This document shows, piece by piece, positions 9,201 through 12,689 of a stretch of 12,689 nucleotides of DNA. The stretch spans positions 6,303-18,991 of the forward strand of contig DLMG01000196.1 of assembly GCA_002479245.1 (NCBI GenBank), in the 5' to 3' direction. Both the position numbers and the translations under genes were made by a program. The notes below the pieces were generated by a model that ran no database searches, had not been told where the DNA came from, and was given only the letters and a program-made list of their open reading frames with translations. Each line of letters opens with the position of its first letter. Position 1 is the first letter of the stretch. Origin of the DNA: Verrucomicrobia subdivision 3 bacterium UBA7542 (GTDB taxonomy: Bacteria > Verrucomicrobiota > Verrucomicrobiia > Limisphaerales > UBA11358).

Positions 9201-9665
9201 TGCCGGCAGCAGACCGGTGATGGCGTTCGCCCAAAGTTGCAGCAGCCCGCAACGCATGGGCAGCCCCTCCCGCTGTGTTTGCTCCGTCAGCCGCGTGAAC
9301 CGTTGCCCCAGCGGCTCGCCGGCGGTGAAGATGGAAACCTGCGACGTCAGGTTGTTGGGAGTCACTTCGAGTTGATGCCATTCCGCGACCGTGAGCAGGC
9401 CGTTGAGGTACTGCGGCTGGACGCTGAAAAACTGCAATTTGAGCGGACCGAGCTGGCTGGCTCGCAACACCCCGTTGCTGCTGTTGCTCGTCAACAAGCC
9501 GTCCCCCACGGAAAGCTGGCGGGCAGCGGCACTCGGTTGCAGCCAGTAACCGACGCCCTCGGCTACCCGCACCATGAACCATTCATGATGGCGGGGAGTC
9601 CATTCGCCCGAAGGGCGCAAGGTCAGTTCCTGCAGCAGGAGATGTCGCTCAATGGTCACCGGCAC
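6300..9665 (-). CDS. AraC-type regulator fused to TpsB/FhaC-type outer-membrane transporter
   Basis: One 1121-codon frame holds two proteins that normally are separate. Residues 1-170 look like an AraC-type sensor domain. Residues 185-268 are a complete AraC double helix-turn-helix (RHFSRLFREEFG; YRHLGLFNVMFKKRFGVTP). A basic linker and a Sec-signal-like segment follow (288-307, VLFVLFALNFISPVQA before Gln308). Then come POTRA-like domains at about 327-403, 501-580 and 582-653, and a barrel at about 655-1121 with GGTAGVRGY (1003-1011, the loop-6 VRGY tip), VFLDYG (1053-1058) and a C-terminal Phe. FhaC relatives are about 550-600 residues with two POTRA domains; this part has an extra POTRA-like unit, a 97-residue Ala/Pro-rich linker and an enlarged barrel. 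The start is GTG; an in-frame TAG at 9687-9689 limits extension, and no clear ribosome site is seen. A separate tpsB could start at ATG 8906 (Met254), but without a good ribosome site. It is the partner of the downstream tpsA. Confidence 0.85.
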   Translation of the reverse strand: MPVTIERHLLLQELTLRPSGEWTPRHHEWFMVRVAEGVGYWLQPSAAARQLSVGDGLLTSNSSNGVLRASQLGPLKLQFFSVQPQYLNGLLTVAEWHQLEVTPNNLTSQVSIFTAGEPLGQRFTRLTEQTQREGLPMRCGLLQLWANAITGLLPAPAMESAEGGRLHERFRQLVGQMPEAELSQCSLRDLAGQLNCSERHFSRLFREEFGVPFRARQIELRLLHARQLLTNSDDKIISVAYDSGYRHLGLFNVMFKKRFGVTPSEWRQQNQRKNCPSAPRNGLAKSATRAAVLFVLFALNFISPVQAQTNLPTINATATAESNADPRFNVQAYAVKSNTSLSTNILADIFSKYTGTNVSLDEIVKAASDLQLEYRKQGYPTMSITIAQQQITNGTVTMNVFPMASPQIWLSGKHYVSSGSHAQPAQAGSSLPAAEPALPQSALATTATTNAVAPAISCSKTPAGPEAMAQARAVLLQKLAELKAQDNDTRVHVVSTNAGPRFDVEKYLVTGNTVLPPEAMARVITNVDGAFGTNTSFEGIRAAMVELQKAYRERGYVAVSVGLPQQKLTNATVKVKVTEGRLAAINVTGNRYYSSNNVMRSLPSLQTNILLNSQVLQRELDNANASRDRQIYPVIGPGPEPDTSELTLKVKDEFPLHARLELNNQGTPGTPDLRANLNVQYDNLWDLEHQVGIQYNFTPEQLKNSDPYYATPFDNPLIANYSAYYRLPLGGYNSVEQQVDANPGSFGYNEITHQFQVPPPTGRPELTLYASRSTSDTGVQMGSPNVIIGATPSGNSTNLEAIGSQTAGENVTLNEGLGFKFSLPLPALDKLASTFSFGADYKKYQANSINANIFYALTSTTNNGSAYKFGDVLYTLQSVRPTAVEYFPLNVGWNGSMPDTLGTTFFNAQANFNFLPVFSEENTQVTTTNITTTETNVVTTTKTIHDHSFSSVAYTTNARPHYVTLQLGANRIQTIYKDWSVKLHADGQWADGPLISNEQYAMGGTAGVRGYQDGQAYGDTGWRFSIEPQTPLMKIGMVGNEGHLEPCWVRASVFLDYGRIYLLAQPSPGSDSHESFCGAGWAVTANIGSHMDGRLTVAWPLISHAGESDGVHVYFGIGAQF
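7926..8687 (-). repeat. Duplicated POTRA-like module in the transporter, with linker
   Basis: Residues 327-403 (8687-8457) and 501-580 (8165-7926) of the fusion protein line up: DPRFNVQAY with GPRFDVEKY, SNTSL with GNTVL, a TNxSxxxI(V/R)xA segment, LQLEYRKQGYPTMSITIAQQ with LQKAYRERGYVAVSVGLPQQ, and (I/L)TNGTVTMNV with LTNATVKVKV. The copies are separated by about 97 residues rich in Ala, Pro, Ser and Thr (8456-8166). The second copy has the fuller POTRA_2 signature (GNTVLP, VTEG). Confidence 0.75.
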
Positions 9666-9693
9666 AAGACTGAAGACGACTCGTGACTATTGC

Positions 9694-9711
9694 GTGTCAA
9701 CCTTGCGACAA
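9694..9711 (-). promoter_or_regulatory. Direct repeat with 11-bp period upstream of the AraC-TpsB gene
   Basis: Read on the minus strand the site is TTGTCGC, four bases, TTGACAC: two related heptamers one helical turn apart, ending 28 bases before the GTG start. The layout resembles a Pho box and also the site 12190-12207 before the CHAD gene. It could equally be an operator for the gene's own AraC domain, or chance. Confidence 0.25.
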
Positions 9712-9736
9712 TTTTGAAACAATACATTTCATTTAT

Positions 9737-9756
9737 CGGACAAAAACGGTCAAAAG
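9737..9756. promoter_or_regulatory. Two tandem 10-bp repeats between divergent genes, candidate operator
   Basis: CGGACAAAAA is followed directly by CGGTCAAAAG (8 of 10 bases equal). AraC-family proteins often bind direct repeats on one helix face, and the region lies between the fusion gene and the divergent lipoprotein gene, so an operator is plausible. I could not find a convincing -35/-10 pair on either strand in 9666-9833. Confidence 0.3.
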
Positions 9757-9833
9757 AGACACTTGGCGGACTTCGGACGGCTGAAGTCTTCTTTACCAAT
9801 TGCCAAACAAGCCGTTTTGTTTAAATTGGATGC

Positions 9834-10328
9834 ATGGGGAAAACAATTGTAATTCTGTGTCTTTCCTTGTTTGCTGCCGGTTGCGCATCCAACCAGACAA
9901 CATCTGCCAAAGTATCTTCCAGCAACGTATTTTTTCTGGCCACGCCACCCCCGGATGGCACGCGTGTCGGATGGACTTCATTTAACGATCACCTGACCCG
10001 GCATTACGCTGACGATGCCATGGTGCATATGAGACAGGATGCGGCCGGAAGAGGCGCAAACGTGGTGGTCTTGCTGGGAGTTGATCCGCCCAACCCCACA
10101 GGCCGTTTCGGACAATTCGAAGTTTACGGTTATCTTGCCACGGTTTATGTCTGGGCAGACTTGTATTATTGCCCGGGTTTGACCAACTCTCCGGCCATGG
10201 AAATGCCGGATGATAAAACCCCGCTGGTCCAACTCGTCTCCGCCCGCTCCGCTCCATTATTCTCCACGTTGTTAACCACCACTGGCACCCGGGAGCAATT
10301 CGTCTCAACCGCCGAACAGTTGAAATAG
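9834..10328 (+). CDS. Small putative lipoprotein of unknown function
   Basis: This 164-residue protein has a lipoprotein-type signal: a short N-terminus with one Lys, a hydrophobic stretch (IVILCLSLFAA) and Cys17 in FAAGC. The -3 residue is Ala rather than the preferred Leu, so the lipobox is slightly atypical. No Asp follows the Cys, so outer-membrane sorting is possible. The mature part has no domain I can name; a helix-like segment ending in GRGANVVVLLG (about 61-71) resembles loosely the region in small RcsF/DUF4156-like lipoproteins, but this is only an impression. The gene stands alone on the plus strand, divergent from the TPS operon and convergent with sixA. The ribosome site is weak (TTGGA). 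It ends just before a strong hairpin, which supports a real transcript end. Confidence 0.75.
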   Translation: MGKTIVILCLSLFAAGCASNQTTSAKVSSSNVFFLATPPPDGTRVGWTSFNDHLTRHYADDAMVHMRQDAAGRGANVVVLLGVDPPNPTGRFGQFEVYGYLATVYVWADLYYCPGLTNSPAMEMPDDKTPLVQLVSARSAPLFSTLLTTTGTREQFVSTAEQLK

Positions 10329-10331
10329 AAG

Positions 10332-10361
10332 GGCGCTGGTGTCTGAACGTACACCAGCGCC
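10332..10361. terminator. Perfect 11-bp hairpin after the lipoprotein gene, possible terminator
   Basis: GGCGCTGGTGT and ACACCAGCGCC pair perfectly around an 8-nt loop, starting 3 nt after the stop codon. Neither strand shows a proper T-run afterwards, so it is not a classical intrinsic terminator. It may end or stabilise transcripts from the lipoprotein gene and from convergent sixA. Confidence 0.5.
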
Positions 10362-10590
10362 GGTGGGGACCATCTCGAACCAGCAGCGGTAGGAATGCCA
10401 ACTTGCGGGTTTACTAAATCACAGCCCGTTTCTTTCGTCAAAGTCGGGACGGAAACAAGCCGGTGACATTTTGGAAAACTACGAAGGCGCTACCGCCGCA
10501 AGAAAATTCTCGACCGGTTGCAACACGGCTTCGGGGGGATTTGATTCAGCGAATTTCGCTTCACGTCGGCTGACTTCAGCTTTGGAAACC
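10362..10590. other. Non-coding stretch with a possible coding remnant
   Basis: No complete gene is visible here. On the minus strand, 10590-10479 reads as 36 codons then a stop, with a protein-like composition (VSKAEVSRREAKF, then AVLQPVENFLAAV). It has no start of its own; its upstream side runs into the palindrome at 10591-10660. It could be the broken tail of a lost gene or a chance frame. Confidence 0.3.
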
Positions 10591-10660
10591 TGGTGGGGCG
10601 GGCGTCCCCGCGAGCCGTCAACAATTTGAGGCCCGGCTCGCCGGGAGTCTCGCCCCACCA
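10591..10660. repeat. 70-nt imperfect palindrome, REP/MITE-like
   Basis: The ends are TGGTGGGGCG and CGCCCCACCA, exact inverted copies. The arms continue inward with CCC and GCGAGCCG blocks; about 23 of 27 positions pair around a short AT-richer centre (CAACAATTTGA). It sits 11 bases after the sixA stop, in intergenic space, as expected of a dispersed palindromic element or a structured 3' end. Only one copy is in the window, so its repeat status in the genome is inferred. Confidence 0.6.
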
Positions 10661-10671
10661 AAAGGCCCCAG

Positions 10672-11175
10672 TCACGTCATCAATTCCATTTGCCGCGGCG
10701 TGAGCAGCCACACCAGTTTCGCACAACGGCCATACAACAGGAATTCCGCCTCCAATTTGCACAAACCGCCTTTTTTGAAATCAATTTCCAGGCTGGTATT
10801 GCCGGCAGCCAGCAGTGCAATCAGTTTGCCCAGGTACGGCTCGTGGCCGACCAGCAGGACGTTCTCCGGTTCGGGACGAAACTGGTTCAATTGTTGAATC
10901 AGCAACCGGGGATTGCCGCCGGGAGTCAAATCTTCGGAGAAGACCAGTTTTTTCCGCAATTTGAAGTTCTTGGCGATGATTTAAGCGGTCTGTTTTGTCC
11001 GCAGGAACGGGCTGGAGAGAATCAGGTCAAAAGAGAGATCCAATTCAGCCATCGCTTTGGCGGTGGTGCGCAGGCGGTTTTTCCCTTTGGCGGTGAGGGG
11101 CCGCTCGGAATCCGGTTCGAAACCGGCCACTCCCGGTTCAGCGGCGATGCCGTGGCGAAGCAGGTAGAGATTCAT
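10672..11175 (-). pseudogene. sixA: sixA-type phosphohistidine phosphatase interrupted by an in-frame stop
   Basis: SixA proteins are small histidine-phosphatase-superfamily enzymes that remove phosphate from phosphohistidine, for example on HPt domains. The N-terminal part begins MNLYLLRHGIAAEPG with the RHG motif (His8 expected to be phosphorylated) and runs to SSPFLRTKQTA. There a TAA (10981-10983) stops the frame. In the same frame the protein continues IIAKNFKLRKKL, LTPGGNP, VLLVGHEPYL (second catalytic His about residue 111) and KKGGLCKLE to LTPRQMELMT. The full length, 167 codons counting the TAA, fits the family. Relatives normally have Glu after QTA, so GAA to TAA, one base, explains the break. 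Neither half alone holds a full active site. The start overlaps the CHAD gene by 38 nt; AAAGG lies just before the ATG. A sequencing error or readthrough remains possible. Confidence 0.85.
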
Positions 11176-12103
11176 GAGCCTTTATTTTTCGCTTTTGGGT
11201 TGGTTGCCTGAGTCCGGATGGTGGCCAGAAACGCCGTAACCTGCCGGCCGCGTTTACATAGATTTGGATCAACATCTGGCGCCAGCGCACCAACTCTTTT
11301 TCCAACCGGCGGGCCGACGCGGCGTTGACTTCTTTCTTTTGCACGAATTTGTCCAACGCCGCCAGCAATACTTCCATGTCCTGGATGTCACCCATCATGC
11401 ACTGGTAAGCGCGCATGGCGCGGCGATGGTCCTCCGTGACGGCGGGCAGCAGGGGCGCCAGCGCCCCGACCATGTAACGGAAGTGTTTGAACGCAATCCG
11501 CGTGCGGTGGATGGACTTGGTGTCGTCGGCCCGCACGTGCCGGCAAAGTTGCGCGACCCGGGCAAACGCCTGGTTTATGGCGCGCTGGACAATCGCGAAA
11601 GCCCGTTCGCGGGGGATCCGTTTGTGCTGGAGCCGGATTTCCTTTTCAAATGCCGCCAGACACCGGCCCAGACGCTTCGTCTTGATATGTTTGACGGCTT
11701 TGCGTGTGGTCCGGGTGAAACGGGTCTTGCGGTCCCGCAGCCAGTCGTAAAACGCATGCGCGTCCGGAAAGGTGGCCGCCATCCGCCCCACGTAACCCAG
11801 TTGGACTTGCGTGTCGCGGAGCTGGTCGAAGGTGTCCAGGTGCCGCTTGAGTGCGCGGCGGACTTTCTTGATGTCACGTTCAGGGATGAACGCGCCGAGC
11901 AGTGCGATGGTTGAGAGGAGACGGCGGGTTTCCACCCGCACGTCATGCACCGCGTCTTCGGAGAACCGTTCCTGGCAGCGCTTCAGCCGTTTGCGATAAC
12001 GCAGCCACTGCGTGTGCAATGAATCGCCAAGATGTCTCAGCACATCGGCGGTTTGGACAGGTGCAATGTCTAACTGGCTTTGTCGGTGCATAACGTGATT
12101 CAT
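11138..12103 (-). CDS. CHAD domain protein
   Basis: CHAD (conserved histidine alpha-helical domain) proteins are helical and rich in conserved His, Arg and Lys; family members bind inorganic polyphosphate. This 321-residue cytoplasmic protein is strongly basic and shows the hallmarks: VHDVRVETRRL (52-62), LRDTQVQLG (95-103), IHRTRIAFKHFRYMVG (198-213) and MMGDIQDMEVL (236-246). These represent the two halves of the domain, so it is complete. No triphosphate-tunnel (CYTH) domain is fused. I chose ATG 12103; the codon before it is TTG and another ATG lies four codons on. No clear ribosome site is seen. The last dozen codons overlap the sixA start, so both genes are probably co-transcribed. A Pho-box-like repeat upstream would fit a role in phosphate storage, but that is inference. 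Confidence 0.9.
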   Translation of the reverse strand: MNHVMHRQSQLDIAPVQTADVLRHLGDSLHTQWLRYRKRLKRCQERFSEDAVHDVRVETRRLLSTIALLGAFIPERDIKKVRRALKRHLDTFDQLRDTQVQLGYVGRMAATFPDAHAFYDWLRDRKTRFTRTTRKAVKHIKTKRLGRCLAAFEKEIRLQHKRIPRERAFAIVQRAINQAFARVAQLCRHVRADDTKSIHRTRIAFKHFRYMVGALAPLLPAVTEDHRRAMRAYQCMMGDIQDMEVLLAALDKFVQKKEVNAASARRLEKELVRWRQMLIQIYVNAAGRLRRFWPPSGLRQPTQKRKIKAHESLPASPRHRR

Positions 12104-12485
12104 CAAATGCTTTGACTTGGAATGACTCCTCTCGTCGCTTTCAAAGAATCAAACCGCCCGCAGGGTAGGTTCACCTTTGCCGACGGAAAGTTACAATCAG
12201 GTGACAAATCTTGCCAGCGCGCAAATTCATGGCTTTTGGCCTTCGGCCCGCTTGATTCCAAATGGCCGCCACGTCTTTTTCGCTTGAGTATCCAGAGTGC
12301 TCCACGGCACGTCACCTGCTAACCACGATCTTGAGTCAACGTATCGCCAAACCCCTCGTCCAGCTCCCAGCCCCGGTAATTTTTATTCTGAGTCAATACG
12401 ACGTGGCGGTTGTCGGGATGCAATCATCAATTGCCTTGTCAAAATGAAATGATTTTTTCAAGATGCGCAGGAAGAAGAAAATATC
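12104..12485. other. Intergenic region between divergent genes
   Basis: About 380 bases with no gene I can support. It contains the repeat at 12190-12207, a small GGCC-TTC-GGCC hairpin near 12237-12248, two copies of TGAGTCAA about 57 bases apart (near 12332 and 12389), and TTGTCA at 12436-12441, which could be a plus-strand -35 but lacks a good -10. An eight-codon frame (MRRKKKIS, 12463-12489) near the right end overlaps the next candidate ORF by ATGA. Confidence 0.5.
12190..12207 (-). promoter_or_regulatory. Pho-box-like direct repeat upstream of the CHAD-sixA genes
   Basis: On the minus strand the site reads TTGTCAC-CTGA-TTGTAAC: two heptamers spaced by four bases, the layout of PhoB boxes (CTGTCAT repeats with an 11-bp period). 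It lies 87-104 bases before the CHAD start. A CHAD gene is a sensible PhoB target because polyphosphate stores phosphate. No clear -10 follows at the expected distance, so this is a candidate only. Confidence 0.35.
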
Positions 12486-12575
12486 ATGACGCTCAAACGG
12501 CTTCGAATCATCAAAAAGCACGTCGCTGCCAACGCCGAGGCCGGCCTTGCCACAGAAGCATCCGTAACGCCATGA
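12486..12575 (+). CDS. Candidate 29-residue basic small protein or leader peptide
   Basis: ATG to TGA encodes MTLKRLRIIKKHVAANAEAG and nine more residues, with a basic amphipathic first half. AGGAAGAAG lies upstream, but somewhat far (AGGA ends 13 bases before the ATG). It overlaps an eight-codon frame upstream and another ATG downstream by ATGA. It precedes the membrane-protein start at 12591. I do not recognise it; it may be a real small gene, a translational-coupling leader, or chance. Confidence 0.3.
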   Translation: MTLKRLRIIKKHVAANAEAGLATEASVTP

Positions 12576-12590
12576 AAAATCCTTTACCGT

Positions 12591-12689
12591 ATGAAACAAT
12601 ATTTATCTACAGTCCTCGCATTAGTGTGCACCGTGTTGGTCATATCTCTTATCGTGATGAAACGGAGTGATAATGCACAGCATGAAAAT
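12591..12689 (+). CDS. N-terminus of a membrane-anchored protein, cut by window edge
   Basis: The frame opens MKQYLSTVLALVCTVLVISL and continues IVMKRSDNAQHEN to the window edge, 33 codons with no stop. It is a clear signal-anchor or signal-peptide start: one Lys, about 19 hydrophobic residues, then a charged segment. No AxA cleavage site is evident, so an anchored protein with an exported body is more likely than a secreted one. The rest lies outside the window, so the function is unknown. A competing frame from ATG 12572 to a stop at 12670 lacks any membrane or domain character and is less likely. No strong ribosome site is visible. Confidence 0.65.
   Translation, partial: MKQYLSTVLALVCTVLVISLIVMKRSDNAQHEN

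Noticed and set aside
10329..10480. Structured RNA or tRNA fragment suggested by a GGTTCGAG-like string and hairpin
   Set aside because: No cloverleaf or acceptor stem can be formed around it; only the hairpin itself is supported.
10490..10762. Minus-strand frame of 90 codons across the palindrome
   Set aside because: It runs out of frame through the conserved sixA 3' end and through the palindrome, so it is a shadow.
12103..12315. Minus-strand frame of 70 codons just upstream of the CHAD gene
   Set aside because: Composition and lack of motifs suggest chance; the Pho-box-like site lies inside it and it has no ribosome site.
12393..12599. Minus-strand frame of 68 codons
   Set aside because: It is opposite the plus-strand small ORF and membrane-protein start, with no domain or ribosome site.

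Overview
The window reads as a chromosomal piece of a Gram-negative soil or sediment bacterium, most likely a Verrucomicrobiota member of the Pedosphaera/Limisphaerales type. This placement is an inference from gene style: a CHAD + SixA pair, a very large Gly/Asn/Ser-rich two-partner-secretion exoprotein, compact ExbB/ExbD genes, and a GC-rich palindromic intergenic repeat. No rRNA or other marker gene is present to prove it. The DNA is moderately GC-rich. I see no CRISPR array, tRNA, transposase or phage gene.

Region 1 (about 9,690 down to 1, minus strand) is one polycistronic unit. It encodes, in order of transcription, a 1121-residue protein that joins a complete AraC-type transcription regulator to a TpsB/FhaC-type outer-membrane transporter; a 1632-residue TpsA exoprotein (filamentous-haemagglutinin family); ExbB; ExbD; and the first nine codons of a further gene cut by the window edge, possibly a TonB-like protein. 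tpsA/exbB and exbB/exbD overlap by ATGA (4 nt), so the secretion substrate and the proton-channel subunits look translationally coupled. This is the most interesting part of the window: a regulator fused to a transporter, in an operon with its cargo and a proton-motive-force module.

Region 2 (9,666-10,671) holds a divergent promoter region with two short phased direct repeats, a plus-strand gene for a small unknown lipoprotein (9834-10328), a perfect 11-bp hairpin just after its stop, and a 70-nt imperfect palindrome at 10591-10660.

Region 3 (10,672-12,103, minus strand) is a CHAD-domain protein (polyphosphate-binding family) followed, with a 38-nt overlap, by a SixA-type phosphohistidine phosphatase. 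The sixA frame is interrupted by one in-frame TAA while both halves remain conserved in the same frame. A direct repeat resembling a Pho box lies 87-104 bases upstream of the CHAD start.

Region 4 (12,104-12,689) is mostly non-coding. At its end are two plus-strand candidates: a tiny 29-codon ORF and the signal-anchor start of a membrane protein that runs off the window.
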